Assembly: GCA_021432605.1 (NCBI GenBank)
Contig: MU271149.1
Location: forward strand, 124,001-188,000
DNA length: 64,000 bases
Reading direction: 5' to 3'
From: Coniochaeta sp. PMI_546
Lineage: Eukaryota; Ascomycota; Sordariomycetes; Coniochaetales; Coniochaetaceae
A program made the position numbers and the translations under genes. How positions within the stretch are numbered: the first letter of the stretch is position 1; each line of letters starts with the position of its first letter. Positions 1 through 10,137 of the stretch are shown here, in pieces. The notes beneath the pieces are model-generated. The model saw only the letters and a list, made by a program, of their open reading frames with translations, was not told the origin of the DNA and did not search any database.

Positions 1-773
1 CCGTCTAGAGGAGTCGATCTGAAAACGCCTGGTAGCTCCTCGACTCCCATCCTCAGCTTCGCGAATTCGTCGTGGAATTTGATGCCCCGACTATTGACTA
101 AGGTGAATCTTCCACTATTTCCCGCATGCGGTGTGAGGTCGGAGATATATCCAACGTCGTGACACGCCGCAAAGTAGATGTGCTTACACTGGGCATTTTC
201 GGCATAGAGTTGCAGCAGTGCCCGAAGCTTGAAGTCCGTGTTTTCCTTCAACTCGCCAGCATCAACAAAGTCGGACAGGCCGGATGACCGGTTGAAGCTC
301 GCGATAAACGGAGCGAAGGAGCGTTTCTCAGCTCCCACTAAACCCGCCTTGGAAAGCGCCTTCGACAGGCCCGCGACGTTGGCGTAAATCCGCACCATGA
401 CATGGCAGTGCTCGAGTCCCTTTCTGCGGAGACTGGCTTTTACGGCGTCATTGAGCAGACGTGCAGCATTAGTGCCGCCTCTGGCAAGCCGTTCGGCGCT
501 GCTATCACCATCGGTGGCCTTGCCCATCAGGTCTTCGTTGAAAATGTAGCCATCTCCGTCGACTAGGACAAGAACGAAAGGGTTGCGCTCCTGGCCCCTA
601 GCCATCTGTTTGTATTTCTCTCGGGCATCCCGCTCTTCCTCGTAGTCACTTCTCAGACGCTTGTAATCCTCGATCAAGGTCGCATACTTGTCTAGTATGT
701 CGGACAGCGTGTTGTTCTGGCGGTAGCTGGCTAATTGGTTCTGGGCTTTCAGGAGCTCCTCGTCGGCGAACAT
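1..773 (-). CDS. CCCH-type zinc-finger protein, N-terminal part (partial at window edge)
   Basis: An open frame runs from an ATG at 773 leftwards through the window edge without a stop, about 257 codons. The protein begins MFADEELLKAQNQLASYRQ, continues into a short helical/coiled stretch (about residues 1-60), and then has a compact domain with the motif LVLVDGDGYIFNEDL near residue 75 and a later segment CKHIYFAACHDVGYISDL. This arrangement is what I know as the N-terminal domain of a fungal family whose C-terminus carries CCCH zinc fingers; those fingers would lie outside the window, so the finger part is inferred. RNA or DNA binding is therefore likely but not visible here. No intron is needed in the part seen. 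It shares an upstream region of about 800 bp with the divergent GH31 gene. Confidence 0.82.
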   Translation of the reverse strand, partial: MFADEELLKAQNQLASYRQNNTLSDILDKYATLIEDYKRLRSDYEEERDAREKYKQMARGQERNPFVLVLVDGDGYIFNEDLMGKATDGDSSAERLARGGTNAARLLNDAVKASLRRKGLEHCHVMVRIYANVAGLSKALSKAGLVGAEKRSFAPFIASFNRSSGLSDFVDAGELKENTDFKLRALLQLYAENAQCKHIYFAACHDVGYISDLTPHAGNSGRFTLVNSRGIKFHDEFAKLRMGVEELPGVFRSTPLD

Positions 774-1574
774 CGTGTCTGAGGTTCGTCGTAGTGGCAA
801 TATTATTCGTATTCAGTTCGTGTTGTCAATACAATCTAGTGGCACGCACAGATGACAAGAATACCTGATACAATTGTTAGCTAGATCTAGGGACAGCCGC
901 TGATGAGCGTTCTGCTCTCACACGTACGTGTCGTGCTCCCGCAAGAACATTCAAAGACAACAGCCTAGGACAGAAACGCAAGAGTGCGTACGAGGATGTT
1001 GAATGCTCGGGTCTTGCGTCTCTGATCTTCGAGACCGCCTCTCGGGGATGTTCTCAGCCATGCACACGCTGGGGAGAAGTCGAGAACGTGGAGGAAGCTC
1101 TCACCGCTGAAACCATGAAGCTGAAAGTTGCCAAAGGTCCCCACTCTTTTGTTTTGGTTCAAGTTCAATTGTTTTGGAGGTCCCACTCTTCTTTTGGATG
1201 TCGGACAGCCTCTCCTTCGGTTCTTGCAGGGATGCTGCTTGGGTTGGGGTTTCTCTCTCAGACGTCAATTCAATTGGGGGAATGCGGGGTCAACCAACTG
1301 CGGGGGATGGACGGCTAAGGTGCCCACCATAGTCCTGTATACCTTAGGGTACCTTACCACAGTAAGCAGTAGAAGGGTGCATTCACCTCCAGTCCATCTC
1401 ATCAAACTCCAGCCTCGTGGCGGTATCGATGCTACTGGTGCTAAGACTTGGGAGAGAACCTTTCTTGAAAGTGACGCTGCATCATCTATGCTCAAAACAA
1501 CGAAGCAGCTGGTTTGGTTACTAGTTGACACAGGCTTCTTCTTCTGATATCCGCCTCGTTCCTTAACCTTCAAA
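774..1574. promoter_or_regulatory. Divergent intergenic region, zinc-finger gene / GH31
   Basis: About 800 bp between two divergent starts, so it should hold both promoters. No clear TATA box. A TACCTTAGGGTACCTTACC-like stretch at about 1339-1358 is one of several TACCTTACC-type words in the window. A pyrimidine-rich run just before 1575 fits a leader. No convincing coding sequence. Confidence 0.5.
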
Positions 1575-4052
1575 ATGGACGGTGGCCGTTACAGCTTTGC
1601 CTCAAGCCCCAAGGCCGACCCCAAGGCCGTTGTCACTGGCGGCAAGGGCAGTAAATATCGCTTCACTGTGCTCACCGATCGACTTCTTCGATACGAATGG
1701 TCGGACGACGGACAGTTCGAGGACCGTGTCTCCACATTTGCCGTGTTCCGCAAGTTCGATGTGCCTGACTTCCGCGTCATAGAGACCACGGACACCTTGG
1801 AAATAGTCACAAAATTCTTCCATCTGTACTACGACAAGAAAGACTTCACCCGCGCAGGCTTGGCCGTGACTGTGTTTCTCGGTAACGACACTTGGCGCTA
1901 TGATGGGAAGAACTTTGGCGATCTAGGAGGCACTGCCAGGACATTGGACAACGCCGACGGACGGATTCCACTGGAGCCGGGAATTCTATCCCAGAAGCCG
2001 TTTGCTGTGCTTGACGACAGCAAATCCATGCTGTTTGACGGTAATGGCTGGCTTGGCACGCGTAAGCCAAACCGGAAAGACGGCTACGTGTTTACGTACA
2101 GCGGCGACCACAAGGCGGCAATCAAGGACTTCTACCGGCTCTCAGGCAGTCAGCCATTACTACCGCGGTGGGCGCTGGGTAATTGGTGGTCGAGATACCA
2201 TGCCTATTCTGCAAATGAGTATCTTGACTTGGTGGATCACTTCAAGAGCGATGGTATCCCCCTGACCGTTGGTGTTCTCGACATGGACTGGCACAGGGTG
2301 GAGGACGTGCCGGCGAAGTACGGCAGTGGCTGGACAGGCTACAGCTGGAATCGAAAGCTGTTTCCAGACCCTGATCGCTTTCTAAAATCTCTACACGACC
2401 GGGGACTCAAGATCGCGGTTAATGACCATCCCGCAGATGGCATCAGAGCCTTTGAAGACCTGTACCCAGATGTGGCCAAGGCCTTGAACTTCGACACTTC
2501 TCACGAGGACCCGATCAGATTTGACTGTGTGGATAAGAAGTTCCTCGACGCATACTTCGATGTTCTCAAGTACAAGCTGGAGGAACACGGGATTGACTTC
2601 TGGTGGGTCGACTGGCAGCAGGGAACCGACACCACAATACCGGGCATCGATCCTTTGTGGGTGCTCAACCACTTTCACTACTTAACGAGCAAACGCAACG
2701 TCGAAGTCCTAGAACGGCCCCTCACGTTTTCGCGGTACGCTGGGCCGGGCTCGCATCGGTATCCAATCGGCTTCTCCGGTGATACACTCATCACGTGGGC
2801 CTCTTTGGCCTTCCAGCCCGAGTTCACAGCGACAGCGTCGAACATTGGGTACGGCTGGTGGAGTCACGATATCGGCGGGCACTACTGGGGCACCCGGTCG
2901 AACGAGCTGACGGCAAGATGGGTACAGTTAGGATGCTTTTCGCCGATATTGCGATTACACTCGGAGAAGAGTCACTGGAACTCGAAGGAACCATGGAAGT
3001 ACGAGCGCGACTGCTACGAGGTTATGAAGGAATTCCTGATACTTCGTCACCGGCTCATTCCATTTCTCTTCACGATGAATGTTCGTGCCAATTTCGACCA
3101 TGAGCCGATTGTCCAGCCAATGTACTGGAACCACAAAGACAAGGAGGCTTCTACAGTTCCTAATCAGTACTACTTTGGACCCGATCTCATCGTGGCTCCG
3201 ATCACATCACCGAATAGCAAGGCAACTCTACTCGGTGGAACTCGAGCGTGGCTACCGCCTGGTCGCTGGATCGACATTTTCACGCCTTCCATGGTGTACG
3301 ACGGTAACCGTGAGATCAAAGTCCACCGCCCCCTGTCCAAGATCCCTGTTTTTGCGAAAGAAGGAACAATTCTTCCCCTGGACGTCTCGCCCATCGAGTC
3401 TCACGGAGTCAGCGAGCCTACACACATTGAGGTACTCGTCGTCGTTGGTGCCGATGCGACGTTTGACCTTTACGAGGAAGACGAGTCCGGTCCGTCAGCT
3501 GCTGGACTGCCGAAAGAGGCACTTGTGCACACGTCGATACAGTGGCTTCAAAAGGACGGCGTGCTCCGGATCTCCCAAGACCCAAAGCGAGCAACGAGGA
3601 AGCGCTGCTGGAGCGTGCGGTTCGTCGGGCAGACGTCGAAAAAGGGTAGAAATATGAGAATAGAGGACTACAGCACGGTTTTGGACCTAGGAGAGCTCAA
3701 AAGCGGAACATCCTATACATATCTGTACCAGGATCTTCAATTGGACGTTGTGGATATCTCGGCCAGGTTGCATGAGATGTTGTACCGATGCGAGTCGAAC
3801 TACCAGAAGAAGGGGGTCATATGGGAGCTCGTGACCGAAGATCCTTCCCCTGTCCATGTCCGGATGGCTAAGCTGTACGATCTGGATATCGAAACGGATA
3901 TCAGAGACGCGATCGTAGAGATTTGGTTTGCTGATCAGCGGGCCTTGGATGGCCAGCACGGAACTGATGGCGACAGGCGTACCGCGACTACGGGCAACTC
4001 AAGCTTCAACGCCAGGCCGGCGACGCCTTCTTATGCAATATCGAAACGTTGA
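1575..4052 (+). CDS. Glycoside hydrolase family 31 alpha-glycosidase (alpha-glucosidase/alpha-xylosidase type)
   Basis: Single exon, 825 residues, the usual GH31 length. GH31 enzymes cleave alpha-linked glucose or xylose from the non-reducing end with retention. The N-terminal beta-sandwich (about 1-200) is followed by the catalytic barrel (about 200-530). The nucleophile region reads DFWWVDWQQG with Asp346; the acid/base region reads RYPIGFSGDT with Asp403. Other family marks are GVLDMDWH and SHDIGGHYWGTR, followed by LRLHSEKSHWNSKEPW. A beta-rich C-terminal region follows. There is no signal peptide, so an intracellular enzyme is likely. The start has an A at -3 (CAAAATGG). Residues around the active site favour alpha-glucosidase or alpha-xylosidase, but substrate cannot be settled from sequence. 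The last 25 residues are low-complexity. Confidence 0.95.
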   Translation: MDGGRYSFASSPKADPKAVVTGGKGSKYRFTVLTDRLLRYEWSDDGQFEDRVSTFAVFRKFDVPDFRVIETTDTLEIVTKFFHLYYDKKDFTRAGLAVTVFLGNDTWRYDGKNFGDLGGTARTLDNADGRIPLEPGILSQKPFAVLDDSKSMLFDGNGWLGTRKPNRKDGYVFTYSGDHKAAIKDFYRLSGSQPLLPRWALGNWWSRYHAYSANEYLDLVDHFKSDGIPLTVGVLDMDWHRVEDVPAKYGSGWTGYSWNRKLFPDPDRFLKSLHDRGLKIAVNDHPADGIRAFEDLYPDVAKALNFDTSHEDPIRFDCVDKKFLDAYFDVLKYKLEEHGIDFWWVDWQQGTDTTIPGIDPLWVLNHFHYLTSKRNVEVLERPLTFSRYAGPGSHRYPIGFSGDTLITWASLAFQPEFTATASNIGYGWWSHDIGGHYWGTRSNELTARWVQLGCFSPILRLHSEKSHWNSKEPWKYERDCYEVMKEFLILRHRLIPFLFTMNVRANFDHEPIVQPMYWNHKDKEASTVPNQYYFGPDLIVAPITSPNSKATLLGGTRAWLPPGRWIDIFTPSMVYDGNREIKVHRPLSKIPVFAKEGTILPLDVSPIESHGVSEPTHIEVLVVVGADATFDLYEEDESGPSAAGLPKEALVHTSIQWLQKDGVLRISQDPKRATRKRCWSVRFVGQTSKKGRNMRIEDYSTVLDLGELKSGTSYTYLYQDLQLDVVDISARLHEMLYRCESNYQKKGVIWELVTEDPSPVHVRMAKLYDLDIETDIRDAIVEIWFADQRALDGQHGTDGDRRTATTGNSSFNARPATPSYAISKR

Positions 4053-4603
4053 CAAGCCATTGACTTTGAGGTTTTGGGCCGAGGAATGTGACAGACAGGG
4101 TGCGGCTTGCCTGCGACCAGGTCGCACCCGGCGACCGCTAACACCTGCAGCTTAGACAGGCTGTACTGTTTGTTGTGAAATCAATCAGGATAACAAAGAC
4201 ACATTCTAGTTCAAGTCGTAATGAGTCTAGCGTCGTACTTCTTTCTACGTCCTGTTTCAGAGGGCAAGGGAGCAAACCACTATTTCCTCACTTAAGACAT
4301 ATCGTACGACCTCCATGGATCAGAGAGGACGCATATATAGCATCAGACCCAAGATTTATGCGATACTGTTACTTGTCCGTTGCACAGGTAGCCAACGACA
4401 TGATGATCTGAACACGAACAAGATGGGGCGTCTCGACTGTGAGGAGACGCATCGAAAGCCAACCTTCATTTCCACTGTCGTGTAGAGCCCTTAGAACTTT
4501 CGCACTTAGTTCTTGTCAAACAATAGCAGGCCTACATACGCGGCATCCACCACATACAACAAGCCGCGTCAATCGTGACCACAATCTCTCAAGACCTCGA
4601 GCT
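4053..4603. other. Convergent 3' intergenic region
   Basis: About 550 bp between two convergent stops. It holds the 3' ends of the GH31 gene and of the secreted Thr-rich protein gene. No further gene or RNA seen. Confidence 0.5.
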
Positions 4604-5217
4604 TTAGTGGAAGGCGTAGTCGACAAAGTCACCCATACCCTGCCAACCGCGCTTCCTGAACGCGTACTCAACCGCACAGGTGATGACCGTCTGAGTCGTG
4701 GCTGTGTATGTCACAGTAGGAGTTGGTGCGGTGGTAGTGGCGGGGGTGATTCCGGCGCAAGAGCACGCGCTGTAGTATGCCGAAGCGTTGTCGCAGTAGG
4801 TGGCATATGCTGGGTAGAGACTGGCCGTCTCGGTGGCAGCTGCTCGCTTGTCGACAGTGATCGTCGTGTCCGTGTCCGTGGTTCCCGTGTGAATGGTGAT
4901 AGTCGAGACATACGAATATGAAGTCGCGGTGACGGTTGTAGTGCTGGTATGGGTCAGGCCGTCAGCGAACACTCTGGCATCACAGGAAGAGATATCTAGG
5001 TATCGAAAGGATGAACCAACGTTTCTGCAGGCGTCACAGTGACGGACAAGTAGCTGGAGCAGTCGGCCAGACGGACGCTCAGGGCTGGCTTGCCGTTGGT
5101 ACCGACCACACCTCTCTGGCAGTTGTTGCCGCTGTTCTTGCAGGCCGTGGCACGGGGGTCGAGGGCATCCCCGCAGAGGGCTGGCACAATGGCCGCGAGG
5201 AAGAGCGATGCCTTCAT
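4604..5217 (-). CDS. Small secreted Thr-rich protein, two exons
   Basis: Proposed exons 5217-5021 and 4973-4604, with a 47-bp intron 5020-4974 (donor GTTGGT, acceptor CCAG). Splicing joins VTVTPAET to VFADGLTHTSTTTVT in frame and gives 188 residues. The N-terminus MKASLFLAAIVPALCGDA is a good signal peptide; mature sequence contains CKNSGNNCQRGVVG, then a DCSSYLSVTVTP motif common in fungal extracellular proteins of unknown role. The second half is rich in Thr/Val repeats with clustered cysteines. It is probably a wall-associated or secreted protein; no enzyme signature is seen. The donor is weaker than consensus, so the intron border is less sure than the gene. A TATA box lies 108 bp upstream of the ATG on the same strand. 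Confidence 0.75.
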
Positions 5218-6103
5218 TTCTCAGGTTCTAGTGTCCGTATGGGGATGAAAGAACGATTTTGAATTGGGCAACAAGTAGATGCGACTGAAGGGCATGCAAG
5301 CACTCCCGAGTCACATCGGTCTCCTATATAACCCAGACTGGATGCTTGCGCGGTGTAAGTGCCCTGTGGATGCATGGTCGATAATCGCACTGTACTCCAT
5401 GCTATTGCTCCTTCCAGCCACTAAAAGAACCCAACTGATACCCCACTTTCCCTTTATGGCACTCGGTTGAGGATGGGCTTGCGTGGGATTCCTCAACTCC
5501 ACTCTTCAAGATGCTCGGACTGTTTGACGGTGGAGATTTACTGTGTTCGGTTACCCTGCTAGCGGGTATGCTGGACCTCAGCTGGCAAAGAAAACAGGGC
5601 TAGATCAGCCTAGTTCAGCTTGTGCAAATCAATGGTGCAGGCGGTTCGGGACAAACTTCGCCTAGATCCGCAGCTGTCTAGGCGCTATCGAATATCCCTA
5701 ATTTGCCAGCGTCAAATAGTCGAACCCGTCGATAGTCGATTACTAGGCCCGGGGCTCTCGGTCTCTTCTTTGTTCGCTACCACGATGTATTTTCTCCTCT
5801 CGACTCCAGGGCATAGGCCTCGGCCTGTCCGTCGTATGCTGTCGTATCGCTTCCAGTCCCTGTTATTCAGTGACTCTAACCAAGCGAGGGAGCTAGCGTC
5901 ACACTGTGCACGACGACGAGAGCTAGCGAGCCACATTCATAAAGTCATACAAAGGGGACATGCCCGCACGGAGTATATGGCTTTCTAATCTTGAGACAGA
6001 TTGGAAGCATCTCGATGAACTTCGTATGCAGGCCTCGTTGCACTCATGTTTGTCTCTAGGCACTCGCCCAACCATGGCATATTGAGCCACCCGCTAGCAA
6101 AAG
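5218..6103. other. Divergent intergenic region, secreted protein / P450
   Basis: About 890 bp carrying both promoters. Besides the minus-strand TATA box, nothing specific was recognised. Short open frames here (for example 5620-5988) have no protein-like features. Confidence 0.45.
5325..5330 (-). promoter_or_regulatory. TATA box of the secreted Thr-rich protein gene
   Basis: TATATA on the minus strand within GTTATATAGG, 108 bp upstream of the ATG at 5217, the right range for a fungal TATA box with a short leader. Confidence 0.5.
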
Positions 6104-7753
6104 ATGTTGATGTTGCTTGACTTACCTGGGCTTGCCCAGATGTCCCTAACAACCATAATTCTCGGCAGTCTCCTCGTGGTATCGGTCTTCTTACTGTTCG
6201 CACGCAGTCAAACTCCCTCAACACCGGGCCAAAAGAGACCAGGCGACTGTGTATTTCGCAATCTTCGCATCCCCGAGTCGCTGTCGTCAACCATTCCCAT
6301 CGTAGGCCATGTCATCAAGTACGCACGAAATGGCCACCACTATTTCAGCACCCTCTGCTTTTCGACCAGCCTTCCAATATTCACCATCAGAATGGCCAAC
6401 ATGAAAATCTCGCTGATAAAGCCCGGGCTGACAAAATCACTGCCCAAGGTCAGACATTTGACATTGGGTGCCTTGGTGGTCGAGATTTTCAAGCGCAGCT
6501 TGGACCTGGACGACTCGTCGTGTCTGCTCTTGAAGGAGGAGGATGAGCTGAGCCGACAATTTGCTCCGCAGCTGTCAAGGCTTTTCCGGGAGGAGTTCAT
6601 CCCTGTGTCCAATATTCGGAAGCATGTCGAGCAGCTTGACGGATTCATTCAGTATGAGCTGTCACTCATAAAAGACATCCGTCGAATTCATATCGAGGAC
6701 TGGATGTTCAAGTGCTTCGTTGGCTCCCTAGGTAAACTCTTGTGGGGAGGTAATAATGGTCCGTTTGGTGACCCGGCTTTTGTAAGCCATCTGAGGTAAA
6801 TGCTCCCTGCAGATGTGGCTCTCGCCATAGCCGGGCTAACCTTCCCCAGAAAGTTTCTGCTCAACATCCAACGACTCAGCAACCCAGCCAAATTCATGAT
6901 CGGCGACGATCTGCTCGAATCGCGTCGGTTCGTGCGCAGGCGGTTGGATGGATTCAGCTTCGACGACTATGCCGGAAAGTGTACTGCCCAGGATAGCGGC
7001 AGCCGGGTGGATGACAGCTTCCTCGGCCGCGTTCGAGCACTGTGTCTGAAGCATGGTGCCTCAGCCGATGGGTGGACAGACCACCAGCTGCTCCTCATCT
7101 TCGGTCTGGTGCCCAACGTTATGGCGGCATCGACCTGGATGGTCCATCATCTGCTTGCTGATCCCGTCTTATTGTCCAAGGTTCGACGTGAATTGGAAGA
7201 GTTCATCAAGACCACCGACGGGGCGATCAACCTGGCCAAAGGACCCGAGGCGTGTCCTCATTTGTATGCGGTTTGGTACGAAGTACTCCGGTACCATGGG
7301 GGCTTCACCATCGGGCGCTATGTCCACGAGGACACGACGCTAGCTGGGCAGTATCTGCTTAAGAAGGGGTCCTTTCTTCTGGCTCCTCTCCGGCCACATC
7401 ATTTCGACCAACAGATATGGGGTCCTGACGTCGATCTTTTCCGTCCAGCGAGGTTTCTGACCGAGGATGGAAAGCTGGAATATGGCCCAACCAAGAATCT
7501 TCGCGTGTATGGACTCTTTGGTTCTTTGTGTCCTGGACGGTTTCTGGCGATCCACTTCGCGATAGTGGGCATTATAAGGTTCCTGTTGGCGTTTGATATC
7601 ACGCCGGTGAAGGAGCCTCATACGCCACCAGACGAGTGTAAGGATACGCTGGTGGGGCTGGTGACGCCAGCGTGGGACGTCGAAGTTTCGCTGGAGAGGC
7701 GAAAGGACGAGCGTGTACAGATCATTTTCGATGACTTAGGGCAGGGTGCATAG
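6104..7753 (+). CDS. Cytochrome P450, CYP7/CYP8-like fungal type
   Basis: Best model: exons 6104-6795 and 6850-7753, 531 residues. A 54-bp intron (GTAAAT, branch GCTAAC, acceptor CCCCAG) removes an in-frame TAA at 6797. The N-terminus has a membrane anchor (TTIILGSLLVVSVFLLF) and then a Pro-rich hinge. The I-helix region (LLLIFGLVPNVMAASTW) lacks the AGxDT motif, as in the CYP7/CYP8-like group. The ExxR motif is present as YEVLR. The heme loop reads YGLFGSLCPGR: the cysteine and CPGR are intact, but the conserved Gly four residues before Cys is Phe, and Ser replaces Arg as in CYP7/8. Such enzymes hydroxylate or rearrange lipids and secondary metabolites at the ER. The removed segment itself looks like P450 sequence, so a nonsense-mutated gene is an alternative. 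Start could also be at 6110 or 6140. Confidence 0.82.
6796..6849 (+). other. Proposed 54-bp P450 intron that resembles coding sequence
   Basis: Donor GGTAAATG, branch GCTAAC and acceptor TTCCCCAG are all good fungal signals, and 54 is a multiple of three. Read through, the segment after the stop would encode MLPADVALAIAGLTFP, in frame with both flanks and like the family's usual sequence at this place. Confidence 0.6.
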
Positions 7754-8626
7754 ATACTAGAACATAGAAAAAGAATGATACCCATCCTGCTTGTTGAGCC
7801 GGGCCAACATAATTCGCTTCTTCTTTGCACACTCACTGCACCATCGAAAACAGGGCCCGATAATCGTCTGCGAGTGTTGATCTTGTTGACCAGAGTCCCC
7901 CACGTAAGCCTGCCTAATCGGGCAGTATTCAGGGCTGAAGCCTGGGCCACTGCGGGGTTAGTGGCGGCCTTAGTGGTAGATCAACCGTGTTGATGCATAA
8001 GGTATCCAGTGTATCTTACCTTTCACGGTAAGGTAAGGTAGTGGGTATGGTGGTGCAGGTGGTGCTAACACGCTCGTTAACGGACGATGTGAAGCACAGG
8101 TTCGGCCATCTCAAACTTTCTGGGTTGAACAGGTCCATATCATCCATGTGCCCAAGCCCCTCTTCTTCACATCTCGTTCGTGGTCCCCTTGCAAAACCAA
8201 GAATCCTCCTTCAAAGATTGTTGTAGCAACCGATATTGAATAATTGTCAACGAACGCCCATCACTAAGCGCATGCACGGCACTGTCGCTCGCCCGGCATC
8301 GATGCCGAGTACTGCTTCCTCGAGTCCGTCCAACCAAGAGATCTGACGTGCGTCACCCACAGCCTCGTCAGCCCGGGCACCACTTCCATCGTCGTTATTA
8401 GCTTGAGATCACTTCAGCTATCCATATTCCTCGTGCGATCCAATACTCCGACAGTGTTCTTTTAACGACACTGGGACAATCACTCTGGTATTTCTAGGAT
8501 ATCATCTTTCTCGGACTCTATCAGCGATGCTAACAAGGAGCCTAGCGACCTAGAACCATTTAAAGTCACCGAGTGCCGTTGCAAGGAAGAGCCGCCGCTC
8601 CTCACGCTCGCCTGGCTCGCTCAAAC
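7754..8626. other. Intergenic region with TACC/GGTA inverted repeat
   Basis: About 870 bp between same-strand genes. At 8014-8040 CTTACC and GGTAAGGTAAGGTA form a short inverted repeat. The last 300 bp are pyrimidine-rich and look like the leader of the next gene. No coding sequence supported. Confidence 0.4.
8014..8040. repeat. Short inverted/tandem repeat CTTACC...GGTAAGGTAAGGTA
   Basis: CTTACC, a six-base spacer, then GGTAAG followed by a second GTAAGGTA. Similar words occur at about 1340 and 10482. It could form a small hairpin. Confidence 0.5.
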
Positions 8627-10137
8627 ATGGAGCATATTGGGGACAATTGGCAGGATGTCGGTTACGATAATTTCTCTGTCCTGTCACTCTCGAGTTCGGA
8701 CGAGGATGAACTTGGCACTGAGAAGGCCGACTCGGCACTACAGGAGTCGGCCTCCAAATGCGACTCTATCAGCGAGACAACCACACTGCACTGCGATGAT
8801 GACGCAACATCACGCTACAAAGGCAAAGGCAAAGACAAAGAGATTGCAACTGAGAGCAACTTAGAATTAGATGATGTTGGCCACGATCGTTGTACCGTAA
8901 ACCCGCCGCCTCCCAGAACGCTCGAGGACCACTCGACCGCTCGGCCTCTGTTCGAGCCAACTATCTCGGAATGTCTGAACTTCGATCCCGACGAGCACCA
9001 GCAAGATGACTCCGGCGAGCTGCACATATCCGAGGATGTCAATCCAAACGAGCTTCTCCAGAATCTTGACTCGGTCTGTGCTATACTGCGTGATACCATC
9101 CTCTTCGTCAATAACTTGACCACACTGCACCATGAGACCTCGGTGAAGGCTCGAAAACTCTGCAGAACGCTCGCAATGCAAGTGGATGAGCTGAGACCCA
9201 TTGTGGCCGGATACGCGAGGGTTTGGCGCAACACATCAAGTGACATTCCCCTTGACCCGGGACTGTACTCCTGGCTGTCGGGAGTACGGGTCAAAGCTCT
9301 GGCATTGCAAGTAGAGCTCCAAGACGAGGCGTGGCGCACAATACAGGCGGGACGTAGCGAACGAACGACCAACCATGTCCTTGAGGACATCTGGAGAAGC
9401 CTGGAAACCTGGGAGGAGCAGATGGACGAATTTCTGCCGATTATGCAAGTGTAAGCGTAGTCCTAGTGGGATTTCTTTTGTTGACTGCCACCTATCGCCA
9501 CTTACAATGAAACAGGGACTTCAACGAGTTCCAGACGCAGGATATGAGCATCCCTACCGCGCCAGTCGGGTTTGAGGACCTCAGGACCGAGTCTCCCACG
9601 AGATCAGCGCCGATCAGCATCCCGCAACCGACGGCGCACAACGGTGGGAGAAACGCATACTCTAGGCCCAGACCAACGAATCCGATTTCGTTGCTTCGGA
9701 CTGAACTGTATCGCCTGAACGACGAGATCGAGCTGGCAATCGAAAGCCTGTCGTTCTTTTCGCCGCATCTCACGCAGTCTGCCAGGAAGCTCGCAGCAGA
9801 CATTGCAGAGCAGTATCGAGGCGTCCTCAAAACAGTCTCAACGATGCTCTCAAATCATGGCTCGGAGTGGATCGAGCACGGGCTGTCGGGCGGCCTGACG
9901 TACGCCGAGTTTGCGCAGCTCGATGCAGACTGTATCCGCGACTTTGCTACGCAGCTGAACAAGGTTCTCACCTCGCTGGAACCCATCAAGAGGCGTCTAG
10001 CAGGGGTGCCCTTGGAATCAGGGCTGGCGGACATAGATCTCCGCCGTGATGCTATGGCTGTAGCTGATTCAGCTTTGGACCAACTTGAAGTGCTCGTGCA
10101 GGTACTATCCGCCACATTCTGCGTGGAGACAAGATAG
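8627..10137 (+). CDS. Unknown fungal protein, two exons
   Basis: Exons 8627-9450 and 9516-10137, 481 residues, with a 65-bp intron (donor GTAAGC, acceptor AACAG) that joins IMQV to DFNEFQTQDM in frame. The start ATG at 8627 is the first ATG in this frame. The N-terminal third is acidic and Ser-rich (NFSVLSLSSSDEDEL) with a basic patch KGKGKDKE. The middle (about 150-270) and the C-terminal half (about 310-480) are each predicted mostly helical and resemble each other loosely: each has a stretch with paired Leu and a Trp near the end (VRVKALALQVELQDEAW; DSALDQLEVLVQVLSA). No domain recognised, no signal peptide, no membrane segment. Function unknown. Confidence 0.75.

Noticed and set aside
5620-5988. 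A 122-codon plus-strand frame before the P450 gene
   Set aside because: No protein-like features and a position inside a divergent promoter region.
6796-6812. A 17-bp intron (GTAAAT to CTGCAG) to remove the P450 stop
   Set aside because: Far below the minimum fungal intron size and without room for a branch site; the 54-bp version has all signals and keeps frame.
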